Positions 25,644 to 34,701 of a stretch of 64,000 nucleotides of DNA are shown in pieces. Source of the DNA: Actinocatenispora sp963815125 (lineage in GTDB: Bacteria > Actinomycetota > Actinomycetes > Mycobacteriales > Micromonosporaceae); the NCBI GenBank assembly GCA_963815125.1, contig CAWFFM010000002.1, positions 1,426,001 through 1,490,000 on the forward strand, in the 5' to 3' direction. Each line of letters begins with the position of its first letter. The first letter of the stretch is position 1. Both the position numbers and the translations under genes were made by a program. Below the pieces are notes generated by a model that worked only from the letters and a program-made list of their open reading frames with translations, ran no database searches and was not told where the DNA came from.

Positions 25644-26585
25644 CTACCGGAAGTGGTCCCAGCCCCCCGGGCCGCTGGTGAAGGGTCGCCGGTCGACGGT
25701 GACACCGCGGCCCTTGCCGACCTCACCGATCACCGTCCAGTCCGCGCCCAGCACGCTGCCCGGCGGGAAGGTCGCCACCAGCGCGTGGTCGTCGCCGCCA
25801 CCGAACACCCACTGGTAGGGGTTGACGCCGAGCGCGGTCGCGGCGTCCTTCATCTGCGGCGGCACCATGAACGCATCCCGGTGCAGGTTCACCGACACAC
25901 CGCTGGCGGTCACCAGATGGCCCAGGTCGCCAACCAGGCCGTCGGAGATGTCGATCATGGCGGTGGCACCCTGCCGCGCCGCGGCCGGCCCACACCGGTA
26001 GGGCACCAGCGGGCGGCGGTGCGCGTCGACCAGTGCGCGCGGTGAGCGAAAACCCCGGGACAGGACCGTGTAGCCAGCTGCCGCCCAGCCCAGCCGGCCG
26101 GCGAGCGCCACCTGGTCACCGGGCCGGGCGCCGGAACGGGTGACCGGATCGGCGCCGCGCAGATCGCCCAGCGCGGTGACCGCGACCGTCAACGTGGGAC
26201 TCGCCACCACGTCACCGCCGACCACACAGGCGCCGGCCAGCGTCGCCTCGTCCGCCATGCCGCCGGCCAACTGCTCGGCCCAGTCCACCGGCAGATCGGG
26301 GGGACATCCCAGGCCCATGACCAGTGCAGTCGGCGACGCGCCCATCGCGGCGATGTCCGCCAGGTTCGCCGCCGCCGCCCGGTGCCCGACATCCGCGGCG
26401 CTCGACCAGTCCCGGCGGAAATGCCGCCCGTCGACCAGCACGTCGGTACTGACCACCACCCGGTTGTCCGATGCGGTCACCACCGCGCCGTCGTCACCGG
26501 GACCGAGCAGGCAGGTGGGTCCGAGTCCCATCCGCGCGGTGATCCTGTTGATCAACCCGAATTCGCCCACCTCGCCGACCGTCAC
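25644..26585 (-). CDS. thiL: Thiamine-monophosphate kinase
   Basis: Phosphorylates thiamine monophosphate to the active diphosphate. Family motifs: LGPGDDGAVV (Mg-ATP binding), DVLVDGRHF, VGGDVVAS, MIDISDGLVGDLGHL, and a C-terminal VFGGGDDHALVATFP. 313 residues. GTG 26585 (VTVGEVGEF) follows a good GGAGG ribosome site, so the open frame upstream of it is not used. It is divergent from the Lrp-like gene. Confidence 0.96.
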   Translation of the reverse strand: MTVGEVGEFGLINRITARMGLGPTCLLGPGDDGAVVTASDNRVVVSTDVLVDGRHFRRDWSSAADVGHRAAAANLADIAAMGASPTALVMGLGCPPDLPVDWAEQLAGGMADEATLAGACVVGGDVVASPTLTVAVTALGDLRGADPVTRSGARPGDQVALAGRLGWAAAGYTVLSRGFRSPRALVDAHRRPLVPYRCGPAAARQGATAMIDISDGLVGDLGHLVTASGVSVNLHRDAFMVPPQMKDAATALGVNPYQWVFGGGDDHALVATFPPGSVLGADWTVIGEVGKGRGVTVDRRPFTSGPGGWDHFR

Positions 26586-26797
26586 GCTGCCTCCTGCCCG
26601 CCGTGCGGGCGTCGGCAAATCAGTTGCCGGCACCCGGTCCGCGGCCGACCACCGGATCGCCCGGCATGTCGACTCGCTTGGCATCCTGCCATCCGGTGCC
26701 ACACAAGCCGAGTGCCGCGCGGCCACCGTACGGTACGTTCTGTTTCTGCACCTGTTTCCGCACCGCCCCCGCGCACCGACGGTAAAGGAGTCTGGTC

Positions 26798-27031
26798 GTG
26801 GTCCAGGCGTACATCCTCATCCAGACCGAGGTTGCCAAAGCACGCGAGGTTGCCACCTCGATAGCCGGACTCGCCGGCGTCGTACGGGTGGACGCGGTCA
26901 CCGGTCCCTACGACGTCGTCGTACTCACCGAAGCCCACAATGTCGACGAGCTCGGCAAGATGGTGGTCAGCAAGGTCCAGTCGGTGACTGGCATCACCCG
27001 TACCGTGACGTGTTCGGTGGTGCATCTCTGA
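26798..27031 (+). CDS. Stand-alone Lrp/AsnC ligand-binding (RAM) domain protein
   Basis: 77 residues that are entirely the RAM effector domain of Lrp/AsnC regulators (VQAYILIQTEVAKAREVA, VRVDAVTGPYDVVVLTEA, VTGITRTVTCSVVHL), with no DNA-binding helix-turn-helix. Such proteins bind amino acids as oligomers and may modulate full-length Lrp proteins. GTG 26798 has AAAGGAG upstream. The next gene (DUF3515) is on the same strand 81 bases later. A role in sensing amino acids is inferred from the domain only. Confidence 0.9.
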   Translation: MVQAYILIQTEVAKAREVATSIAGLAGVVRVDAVTGPYDVVVLTEAHNVDELGKMVVSKVQSVTGITRTVTCSVVHL

Positions 27032-27112
27032 CCGCCGACGGGCGGCTGTGACCAGGCATCGCGGCTCCGGCAGAATCGGCACCGACCCGCCGATCCGTAC
27101 GGAGGTATGTCG

Positions 27113-27670
27113 GTGCCCGATCCGGTCTCGCGCGGTGCGGCACGAACCGCCACGTTGGTTGCGGTGCCGGTCGCCGCGCTGGTGGGTGTGCTGGTCTTCT
27201 GGTCGCTCGGCGGAATGCGCGACGGTGGATCGAAGACCGGCACGAAACCCGGTCCCGCACCGTCCGGTACGGTCAGCGCCGCGGCGCCGCACCTGAGCGA
27301 CCGGGCCGCGACGGTCTGCCGCGCCTTCATCGCGCAACTGCCCGGGAAGATCCGCGACCGGCACCGCCGACCGGTGTCCGCCGGCGCGGAACAGAACGCC
27401 GCCTACGGACAACCCGCACTGCGGGTCGGGTGCGGCGTCGCGAGGCCGAGCTTCCCGCCGACCGCCACCGTGTACCCGCTGTCCGGGGTCTGCTTCTACG
27501 CCAGCAAGGTCGCCGGGCACAGCGTCTGGACGACGCTGGACCGCGAGGTGCCGGTGGCGATCACCGTGCCGAACTCGTACTCCGGCCCGGGACAGTGGGC
27601 CGCCGAGTTCTCCGACACCATCGCCGGCGCCGTCCCGTCCGCCGAACATGTCCCGTCCGGCTGCTCCTGA
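27113..27670 (+). CDS. DUF3515 family membrane-anchored protein
   Basis: 185 residues with one N-terminal transmembrane helix (TLVAVPVAALVGVLVFWSL), a Gly/Pro/Thr linker, then an extracytoplasmic domain with four Cys (TVCRAF, RVGCGV, GVCFYA, final SGC) and the family-typical ALRVGCG and YPLSGVCFY blocks. Function unknown; the gene often lies beside thiL and ddl in actinobacteria (M. tuberculosis Rv2980). GGAGG sits seven bases before GTG 27113 but only one base before ATG 27107, so GTG is preferred. Confidence 0.87.
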   Translation: MPDPVSRGAARTATLVAVPVAALVGVLVFWSLGGMRDGGSKTGTKPGPAPSGTVSAAAPHLSDRAATVCRAFIAQLPGKIRDRHRRPVSAGAEQNAAYGQPALRVGCGVARPSFPPTATVYPLSGVCFYASKVAGHSVWTTLDREVPVAITVPNSYSGPGQWAAEFSDTIAGAVPSAEHVPSGCS

Positions 27671-27706
27671 CCCGTCAGGGGGCCGTACCGGCGCGGCCGG
27701 ATCCGG

Positions 27707-28804
27707 TCAGCGCAGCCCGGTGCCCCGGTGCAGCGCCGTACGGATCAGTCGGGAGATCAGTTTCGGATACTCCAGACCGCTGGCCGCCCACATCTTCGGA
27801 AACGCCGACGCCGCGGTGAAGCCGGGCATCGTGTTGATCTCGTTGACGTACACATCCAGTTCGGGTGTGACGAAGAAGTCGACCCGGGCCAGCCCGGCGC
27901 AGTCCAGCGCGGTGAAGGCCCGGCAGGCGGTCTCCTGGATCTCGGCCACCACGTGTTCAGGCAGTTTCGGCGGGATGTCGAGTTCCGGCACGTCGAGGTA
28001 CTTGGCCTCCAGGTCGTACCAGCTGTGCCTGCTGTCGATGTGCACCTCGGCCGGCAGGCTGGCCTCCGGGCCGCCGTCGTACTCGCCGGCCAGCACGCCG
28101 CACTCGACCTCCCGGGCGCCCACGAAGGCCGCCTCGACGAGTACCTTCGGGTCCACCGCGCGGGCCGTGGCGACCGCCTCGGACAGCTGGGCGGCGTCGT
28201 CGACCCGGGAGATGCCCATCGAGGAACCCGCCCTGGCCGGTTTGACGAACACCGGCAGGCCGAGGCGCTCCAGTTCCTGCTCCGACAGCGACTGGCCGGG
28301 ACGCAGGACGGCGTACGGGCCGGAAGCCATACCGTCGGCGGCCAGCAGCTTCTTGGTGAACTCCTTGTCCATGCACGCGGCCGACGACAGCACACCGGCC
28401 CCGACGTAGGGCAGGCCCGCCATCTCCAGCAGACCCTGGATGGTGCCGTCCTCGCCGTAGGCGCCGTGCAACAGCGGCAGCACCACATCGACGTCGGAGA
28501 GCGCGGCGGCGCCCTGGCCCGGTTCCAGGGAGACCAGCCGACCGCCCGGACCGGCGGGGAGCACCACGCTGGTACCTGCGGCGTCCGTGATCTCCGGGAA
28601 CTGGCGTGCCTCGATGGACAACTGGCCGGGGTCACCGTCGGTCAGCATCCACCGACCTTCACGGGTGATGCCCACCGGGATCACCTCGAACTCGTCCCGG
28701 TCGATGGCCGACAGCACACTGCCGGCACTGACCGCGGAGATCGCGTGCTCGGTGCTGCGGCCACCGAAGACGACGGCGACCCGGGGTTTGCGCGGCGTAG
28801 TCAC
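27707..28804 (-). CDS. ddl: D-alanine--D-alanine ligase
   Basis: Cytoplasmic ATP-grasp enzyme making the D-Ala-D-Ala dipeptide for peptidoglycan. VAVVFGGRSTEHAISAVSAG is the N-terminal signature; HGAYGEDGTIQG, VKPARAGSSMGI (ATP-grasp loop) and the C-terminal NEINTMPGFT (metal-binding) are present. About 365 residues from GTG 28804; ATG 28816 is an alternative with no better ribosome site. It converges on DUF3515. ddl followed upstream by gpsA is the mycobacterial order, here with two genes inserted. Confidence 0.97.
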   Translation of the reverse strand: MTTPRKPRVAVVFGGRSTEHAISAVSAGSVLSAIDRDEFEVIPVGITREGRWMLTDGDPGQLSIEARQFPEITDAAGTSVVLPAGPGGRLVSLEPGQGAAALSDVDVVLPLLHGAYGEDGTIQGLLEMAGLPYVGAGVLSSAACMDKEFTKKLLAADGMASGPYAVLRPGQSLSEQELERLGLPVFVKPARAGSSMGISRVDDAAQLSEAVATARAVDPKVLVEAAFVGAREVECGVLAGEYDGGPEASLPAEVHIDSRHSWYDLEAKYLDVPELDIPPKLPEHVVAEIQETACRAFTALDCAGLARVDFFVTPELDVYVNEINTMPGFTAASAFPKMWAASGLEYPKLISRLIRTALHRGTGLR

Positions 28805-28976
28805 GCTCCGGCACATTACTCGACCGTCCGGGCGGACCTGTTGCGCATCGCCACCAGACACCCGACCGGAACCATCCGCTCGCGGAGTGTGGCCGGCGGC
28901 GTCACCACCTCAGGTGGTACCGACAGCTGATCCGGGACGCCCGAGAACAGACCGGAAGAACGTCGCAGATCTGCGG

Positions 28977-30659
28977 TCAGGACAACGGCACTCGCCAGAG
29001 TGCCTCGGTACCTCCCTGCCGTGCCGGCCCAACGACCAGCTCGCCCCCCAGAGCATGCGCCCGGTCGGTCAGGTTGCGCAGTCCACTGCTCCGGCCACCG
29101 CCGCCACCCATGCCGATCCCGTTGTCACATACCCGCAGCAGCATCATGCCGTTGCCGACCTTCACCTCCACCTCGACCCGGCTGGCCCGGGCGTGCCGGG
29201 CGATGTTGGTCACCAGTTCACGCAGCGCAGCCACCAGATGTTCCCGCACCTTCGCCGACACGGTCTCCTGCCCCGGAAGCACGAACTGGACGGTGGGAGC
29301 GAACCCCAACGCGTCCGCCGCATGGTCGGTGACGGCCAGCACCGCGCTACGCACGTCCTCGCCGAGATGCGCCACCGGAGATTCCAGCTGGTAGATCGTG
29401 GCGCGGATCTGTCGGACCGTCTCATCGAGATCCTGGAGCGCCCGGTCGAGCCGTTCCACGACCGAGTCGTCCTGCACCCCCCGGATCGTGCCCTTCAACA
29501 GCATGCCGGTCGCGAACAGCTGCTGGATCACATGATCGTGCAGGTCGTGCGCGATCCGTTCCCGGTCGGCGTAGAAGCTCAGCTGCTCACGCCAGCTCCG
29601 CTCACGGGCCAGGTGCAGGGCGACCGCGGCCTGGCCGGCGAAGGATTCCAGCATCCGGACCGTGGTGTCCGGGAAGATCGGACGACCGGCCAACCGGGCC
29701 ACCAGCACCACCCCGATCGCGCGGTCCGCCAGTCCCAACGGCACCAGCGTCGCCGGACCGAGCGGCGGTACGACCCCGTCCATCGACCGGGCCCGTCGAG
29801 GATCGTGCCGCAGCTCGGTGACGACCACCGGTGCGCCGCTGGCGAGTACCTCACCGGCCAGCGACACCTCCTTCGGCATGACCCGTCCAATGGTGTTCGC
29901 AGCTGCGGCCCCGTCCGCGGTCCGGACGGTGATGTGCTGACGAACCTCGTCGGTGACCAGCAGCGCGGCGTAGTCGGCGCCGGAGAAACGTCGGGCGGTG
30001 CGGATGATCCCGGTCAGTTGCTCGTCCGGATCGGTACCGGCGAGCAGTTGCTGGAGGAGTTCGTCATTGGCGCCCAGCACCTGTTCGCGCTCCCGGACCG
30101 CCTGGAAACGTCGGCCGGCGGTCAGTACGACCGTGGCCGCGCCGGCGAAGACCTCGGCGAAGGTCTCGTCCTGCGCGTCGAAGGGCCGGCCGTCGGTACG
30201 GTCGGCCAGGTACAGACCGCCCAGTACGGTGCCGTCCTCCGATATCGGTGCCGCCAGCAGACTGGTCATGGCGGGATGGTGGGCCGGGAATCCGGCCGCG
30301 GCCGGATGCTGGTCGACCCGGGCGACCCGGACCGGGCCGCCATGCTGCAGCACCTCGCCCAGCAGCCCCCGGAAGGACGGATGCCTGCCGATCTGCCGGG
30401 CACGCTCACTGGACAGTCCGGTGTAGAGGAAGAATTCCACCGTGCCGGCGGCGGTGAACACACTCAGCATGGCGAAGCGGACCTGGACCAGATCAGCTGC
30501 CTGGTCGACCACCTGTTGCAGTCCGGTACGCAGGTCGGCGGTACCGACCGCGCCGGTGAGCAGCTGCGCGTACCGCCGCTGCGCCTCCCGTAGCCGGCGC
30601 ATCCGCGCCTCAGCACCGCCCGGCTGCCCAGCACCGACAGCGCCCTGCTCACCGCTCAT
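28977..30659 (-). CDS. DevS/DosS-like GAF sensor histidine kinase
   Basis: 560-residue soluble kinase. Two GAF domains (about residues 45-185 and 225-350), then a HisKA_3-type dimerisation helix with YADRERIAHDLHDHVIQQLFA (phospho-acceptor His near residue 370), and a HATPase domain with ELVTNIARHA (N box) and DNGIGMGGGGGRSSGL (G box). The DRERIAHDLHDHVIQ block is typical of the mycobacterial DevS/DosT family, in which GAF-A binds heme and senses O2, NO or redox; whether this GAF binds heme cannot be told. No transmembrane helix. No response regulator gene is adjacent, so it looks orphan. ATG 30659. Confidence 0.9.
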   Translation of the reverse strand: MSGEQGAVGAGQPGGAEARMRRLREAQRRYAQLLTGAVGTADLRTGLQQVVDQAADLVQVRFAMLSVFTAAGTVEFFLYTGLSSERARQIGRHPSFRGLLGEVLQHGGPVRVARVDQHPAAAGFPAHHPAMTSLLAAPISEDGTVLGGLYLADRTDGRPFDAQDETFAEVFAGAATVVLTAGRRFQAVREREQVLGANDELLQQLLAGTDPDEQLTGIIRTARRFSGADYAALLVTDEVRQHITVRTADGAAAANTIGRVMPKEVSLAGEVLASGAPVVVTELRHDPRRARSMDGVVPPLGPATLVPLGLADRAIGVVLVARLAGRPIFPDTTVRMLESFAGQAAVALHLARERSWREQLSFYADRERIAHDLHDHVIQQLFATGMLLKGTIRGVQDDSVVERLDRALQDLDETVRQIRATIYQLESPVAHLGEDVRSAVLAVTDHAADALGFAPTVQFVLPGQETVSAKVREHLVAALRELVTNIARHARASRVEVEVKVGNGMMLLRVCDNGIGMGGGGGRSSGLRNLTDRAHALGGELVVGPARQGGTEALWRVPLS

Positions 30660-30671
30660 GACCCTCCGCTA

Positions 30672-31826
30672 TCAGTCTGCCACCGACCGCTCCAGTGCCG
30701 CCCGAAGATCAGCGAGCAGATCGGCGGCATCCTCGCAACCCATGGAGAGTCGGATCAATCCGGGCGCCACATCGTCGCCCCACTGGGCCCGTCGGTCGGC
30801 GCAGGTGTGCAGGCCGCCGAAGCTGGTCGCCGCCGCCACCAGCGTGGTGGCCCGCAGGAAGGCCACTGCCTGCTGCGCCGAGGCCAGTTCGAAGGTGACC
30901 ACACCCGGAATCCGGCGCAATGTCCGGGTAGCCAGGCGGTACCCGGGATCAGCGGGATGACCCGGCCAGCGCAGCCCGGTGACCTCCGGACGGGAGGCGA
31001 GCAACTCCACCACGGCCGCCGCGTTGGTCTCCTGCCTGGCCAGCCGCAGATCCAGGGTACCCAGCGAGCGGTGGGCCAGCCATGCCTCGAACGGGCCGGG
31101 CAGCGCGCCGGTCACCGCCCGCCAGTCCCGTAGCTGGCCCACCAGTTCACCGTCGGTCCCGGCCGCGTAGCCGAGCAGCAGGTCGGAATGGCCGGTCAGG
31201 GCCTTCGTACCGCTGGCCACGACCAGGTCCGCGCCGAGTTCCAGGGGCCGCTGACCGAGCGGTGTCGCGGTGGTGTTGTCCACCGCCAGCAGCGCGCCCG
31301 CGGCGTGCGCAGCGGTGGCCAGGGCGCTGATGTCACACACGTCCAGCCGAGGGTTCGCCGGCGTCTCCAGCAGGACCAGGGCCACCCCGGTCAGGTCACC
31401 GTACGGCCCGGCGGTCGGCGCATACCGCACCGTGATGCCGCGGGGGGCGAGCACCGTACGGGCGAAGCGTCGGGTCTCGAAGTAGCCGTCGGCCGGCAGC
31501 AGTACGGTGTCCCCCGGCGCGAGTCGCGACAGCAGCAGCCCGGTGACGGCTGCCATACCGGTGGCGAACGCCACCACCTCGCCGCCTTCCAGCTCACCGA
31601 TGGCGGCCTCCAGTCGGCGCACCGTCGGGTTGCCGGCCCGGGCGTAGCCGTCCACACCGTTCTGCGGCCCGGCCGGGTCCAGATGGTAGGGCGCGGCGAA
31701 AACCGGACCGGGCAGGAAGGCCGTACCGGGCTGCGGCTCGGGCAGGCCGGCCCGGACCACCCGCGTCCCGTCGCCCGCCCGGGCCGGGGTCGATGGGGCC
31801 GGGACCGACGCTCGCTGATCATCCAT
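30672..31826 (-). CDS. PLP-dependent trans-sulfuration enzyme (cystathionine gamma-lyase/synthase-like)
   Basis: Cys/Met metabolism fold-type I enzyme, about 384 residues. The aldimine Lys lies near residue 208 in VVASGTKALTGHSD, with LLAVDNTTATPLGQRP before it and an YARAGNPTVRRLE block near the N-terminus. Catalytic/selectivity residues that separate MetB, MetC and gamma-lyase are not decidable here. The C-terminal GGLHTCADRRAQW and LIRLSMGCED are conserved in the family. ATG 31826 (MDDQRAS) is used. It sits 12 bases upstream of the sensor kinase gene, so the two may be cotranscribed. Confidence 0.9.
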   Translation of the reverse strand: MDDQRASVPAPSTPARAGDGTRVVRAGLPEPQPGTAFLPGPVFAAPYHLDPAGPQNGVDGYARAGNPTVRRLEAAIGELEGGEVVAFATGMAAVTGLLLSRLAPGDTVLLPADGYFETRRFARTVLAPRGITVRYAPTAGPYGDLTGVALVLLETPANPRLDVCDISALATAAHAAGALLAVDNTTATPLGQRPLELGADLVVASGTKALTGHSDLLLGYAAGTDGELVGQLRDWRAVTGALPGPFEAWLAHRSLGTLDLRLARQETNAAAVVELLASRPEVTGLRWPGHPADPGYRLATRTLRRIPGVVTFELASAQQAVAFLRATTLVAAATSFGGLHTCADRRAQWGDDVAPGLIRLSMGCEDAADLLADLRAALERSVAD

Positions 31827-31864
31827 GCCGCAGGCTAACCCCGGCACGGTGCAGGGTCGAGACG

Positions 31865-32869
31865 CTACTCGGCCTTCATGTCGCGGCTCATCAGCTCGGT
31901 GACGGCCACCGACGGCGGTACGTTCTCGTGACAGACCCGTTCGACCTGTTCGGTGATGGGCATCTCCACCCCGTACCGGTGTGCCAGGTCGCGGATGGAC
32001 CGGCAGCTCTTGGCACCCTCGACGGTCTGCCGGGTGGCGCGCTGAGCGGCGGCCAGGCTGTCGCCTCGACCCAGGTGCTCGCCGAAGGTGCGGTTGCGCG
32101 ACAGCGGTGAGGAACAGGTGGCGACCAGGTCGCCGAGCCCGGCCAGCCCGGAGAGGGTACGGCTGTCGGCGCCGAACCGCTCACCCAGTCGGGCCGTCTC
32201 GGCCAAACCACGGGTGATCAGCGTCGCCTTCGTGTTGTCGCCCAACCCCAGTCCGGTGGCCATCCCGTACGCCAACGCGATCACGTTCTTCACCGCGCCG
32301 CCAAGTTCACAGCCGACCACGTCGGTGTTCGTGTAGGGCCGGAAGTAGGGGGTGGCGCAGGCACGCTGGACAAGCGCGGCCCGGTCCTCCTCCAGGCAGG
32401 CGACCACGCTGGCGGTGGGCTGCCCGTCGGCGATCTCGCGGGCCAGGTTCGGTCCGGTCAGTACCGCGACAGAACCCTCCGGTATCCCGGCGACCTGGAC
32501 GATCACCTCACTCATCCGCAGCGAGGTGTCCAGTTCGATGCCCTTGGCCAGACTGACGACGGTGACGTCCGGATCGAACAGGCTCGCCCACCCGGCGAGG
32601 TTTCCGCGCAGCGTCTGGCTGGGCACGGCCAGTATCACCAGGTGCGCGTCAGCCAGCGCCTCGGCCGGGTCGGCGGTGGCCGACAGCTGCTCCGGCAACC
32701 GGATCCCCGGCAGGTAGTCGGGATTGGCGTGCCGTTCGTTCACCGCCTCGACCACCTCCGGCCGCCGGGCCAGCAGCCGCACGTCACGCCCGGCGTCGGC
32801 GAGGACCTTGCCGAAGGTGGTGCCCCAGGACCCGGCACCGAGCACAGCCACGCGCTGAATGTCAGTCAT
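31865..32869 (-). CDS. gpsA: Glycerol-3-phosphate dehydrogenase [NAD(P)+]
   Basis: Makes sn-glycerol 3-phosphate from dihydroxyacetone phosphate for phospholipids. VAVLGAGSWGTTFGKVLA is the dinucleotide fold, GPNLAREIADGQPTA and the catalytic Lys in GGAVKNVIALAYGM are present, with DLVATCSSPLSRN later. 334 residues. ATG 32869 has AAGGTGG upstream. It is 40 bases downstream of the acyltransferase; both feed phospholipid synthesis, so co-expression makes sense. Confidence 0.97.
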   Translation of the reverse strand: MTDIQRVAVLGAGSWGTTFGKVLADAGRDVRLLARRPEVVEAVNERHANPDYLPGIRLPEQLSATADPAEALADAHLVILAVPSQTLRGNLAGWASLFDPDVTVVSLAKGIELDTSLRMSEVIVQVAGIPEGSVAVLTGPNLAREIADGQPTASVVACLEEDRAALVQRACATPYFRPYTNTDVVGCELGGAVKNVIALAYGMATGLGLGDNTKATLITRGLAETARLGERFGADSRTLSGLAGLGDLVATCSSPLSRNRTFGEHLGRGDSLAAAQRATRQTVEGAKSCRSIRDLAHRYGVEMPITEQVERVCHENVPPSVAVTELMSRDMKAE

Positions 32870-32909
32870 ACGTCCACCTTCGCGGTACGGGGTTGCCGGA
32901 TGCGCCCGA

Positions 32910-33617
32910 TCACCGGGATCGCCGACCCGGCCCCTGATACAGCTCCGGCGCTTCTGCGCCACGGATCTCGGCCAGCATGTCCCGGATCCGGTACATGATC
33001 GTGTCGGCGACACTGTCCAGCGTCGCCCGGTCGGCGGAACCCTCGCCGCGCCATCGGGACAGGTCCAGTGGCGGTCCGGCCACCACCGTCACCGGGGTAC
33101 GCGGACGGGGCCGGACCCTACCGGCCACCGGATCCTGCAGCCGCTGGGCGCCCCATTGGGCGACCGGGATCACCGGCGCACCGGTGGTCAGCGCCAGCCG
33201 GGCAACCCCGGTACGCCCGCGCATCGGCCAGTACTGAGGATCGCGGGTGGTGGTGCCCTCCGGGTACACGACCACGACCTCACCCCTGGCCACCGCCGCG
33301 ACGGCCTCGTCGAGGGCCTTCACCGCATCGGTGCTGCCCCGGTAGACCGGGATCTGCCCGGCGGAGCGCAGCGCCGGACCGATCAACGGGGCGTCCAGCA
33401 GGCTGGCCTTGGCCAGGAAACGGGGCACCCGACCGGTCTTGTACACGAACTGGGCCAGCACCATCGGGTCGACCATGGACAGATGGTTGGCCGCGATGAT
33501 CGCGCCACCAGTGGCCGGAATGTGCTCGGCACCACGCCAGGTGTGCCGGCTGAAGATGGTGAGCGTGGACCTGATCACGCCCATCCCGAACACCACCCAG
33601 AATCCGCGTCGCGCCAC
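32910..33617 (-). CDS. 1-acyl-sn-glycerol-3-phosphate acyltransferase family (PlsC-like)
   Basis: Membrane-associated acyltransferase, 235 residues. Motif I NHLSMVDPM (HxxxxD), motif II region IPVYRG, motif III VVVYPEGTTTRD and motif IV GAPVIPVAQWG are all readable. It would acylate lysophosphatidate or a related acceptor. GTG 33617 has GGGGAGG just upstream; an in-frame start at 33701 would run into the divergent promoter of cofC. It forms a likely two-gene unit with gpsA. Confidence 0.93.
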   Translation of the reverse strand: MARRGFWVVFGMGVIRSTLTIFSRHTWRGAEHIPATGGAIIAANHLSMVDPMVLAQFVYKTGRVPRFLAKASLLDAPLIGPALRSAGQIPVYRGSTDAVKALDEAVAAVARGEVVVVYPEGTTTRDPQYWPMRGRTGVARLALTTGAPVIPVAQWGAQRLQDPVAGRVRPRPRTPVTVVAGPPLDLSRWRGEGSADRATLDSVADTIMYRIRDMLAEIRGAEAPELYQGPGRRSR

Positions 33618-33734
33618 CGCGCCTCCCCACGATCGGTCGGTACCCGCTGCAGGTACGCACCGATGATGCCCGGCGACCCGAGGCGGTGTCGCACCGGCCA
33701 CCGCGGCCGGCGGCGGATAGGTCAGGATGTGAGC

Positions 33735-34352
33735 ATGTGGTCGGCGGTTCTGCCGGTGAAGCGGCTGTCCGGGGCGAAGACCCGGTTACGCGGCGCGGTG
33801 GCGGGAGTACCCCATCCTGCGTTGGCGCTGGCCGTCGCCCTGGACACGGTGACGGCGACGTTGGCCTGCCCGCTGGTGGAGCGGGTGCTGGTGGTGACCG
33901 ACGATCCCGCGGTACGAACCGCGGTGGCCGGCCTGGGCGCACAGCCGGTGTCGGAGGGCCCCGGTGGTGGCCTGAATGCGGCTTTCCGCACCGGATCGGA
34001 GGCCGCCGTACGGGCCGGCGCGGCCCGGGTACTGGCGCTCACCGGCGACCTGCCGGCACTGCGACCCGAGGAGCTGGCCGCCGCGCTGCGTACGGCCACC
34101 GACCGTGTCCGGGCCTTCGTCGCGGACGAGGAGGGCACCGGTACGACCCTGCTGACCGCCGTCGGTGTCGCGCTGGATCCACGCTTCGGTGGCCTGTCCG
34201 CCGCGGCCCACGAACGGTCCGGCGCGGTACGACTCACCGGTGCCTGGCCGTCGCTGCGCCGTGACGTGGACACCGCGGCCAACCTGGCCGCGGCCGCTCG
34301 GCTGGGTCTGGGCCGGCACACCGCACCGCTGCTCGGCGCGTGTTCGGTCTAG
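33735..34352 (+). CDS. cofC: 2-phospho-L-lactate/phosphoenolpyruvate guanylyltransferase (CofC/FbiD)
   Basis: Guanylyltransferase that activates phosphoenolpyruvate or phospholactate for coenzyme F420 assembly. MWSAVLPVKRLSGAKTRL is the characteristic nucleotide-binding start, VLVVTDDPAV and LALTGDLPAL follow, and the GTTLL and FGGLSAAAHE blocks fit. 205 residues from ATG 33735 (AGGA about ten bases upstream); a GTG six bases earlier is also possible. Equivalent to M. tuberculosis Rv2983, and likewise divergent from gpsA. Implies the organism makes F420. Confidence 0.94.
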   Translation: MWSAVLPVKRLSGAKTRLRGAVAGVPHPALALAVALDTVTATLACPLVERVLVVTDDPAVRTAVAGLGAQPVSEGPGGGLNAAFRTGSEAAVRAGAARVLALTGDLPALRPEELAAALRTATDRVRAFVADEEGTGTTLLTAVGVALDPRFGGLSAAAHERSGAVRLTGAWPSLRRDVDTAANLAAAARLGLGRHTAPLLGACSV

Positions 34353-34396
34353 CACACGTCGGCGGCGCATCGGCCCAGGGCGGTACGGTCGGCGGT

Positions 34397-34594
34397 ATGC
34401 AGGCGACGGTGGCTTCGTTCGATGCGACGACCCGGGACGGGACCCTGCTGCTCGACGACGGGATACGGCTGGCGTTCGACGCCGCGGCCTTCGCCGCGTC
34501 CGGGCTGCGGCACCTGCGCAGCGGGCAGCGGGTACGAGTCGACACCGATCGGGACGGACACATCGTGCGGGTGAACATTCCGACAATGCCCTGA
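34397..34594 (+). CDS. Small cold-shock-domain-like protein
   Basis: 65-residue protein, MQATVASFDATTRDGTLLLDDG then LAFDAAAFAASGLRHLRSGQRVRVDTD. The layout (short beta strands, DG turn, F at a strand end, LRxGQRV near the end) resembles a truncated OB/cold-shock fold, and comparable small proteins beside ppk in actinobacteria are often annotated as cold-shock proteins. The aromatic RNA-binding motifs (RNP1 and RNP2) of true Csp are missing. ATG 34397 is the likely start. Lies between cofC and ppk on the same strand. Confidence 0.65.
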   Translation: MQATVASFDATTRDGTLLLDDGIRLAFDAAAFAASGLRHLRSGQRVRVDTDRDGHIVRVNIPTMP

Positions 34595-34701
34595 GCCCGA
34601 CCGGTACGGCGTATGTGCACCCGCGCCGGTCAGTCACGCCGCCGCCGGGACGTTACCCGAGGTACGTCCGCTGTTCATCGACGACGGGCGATGATGGGCA
34701 G

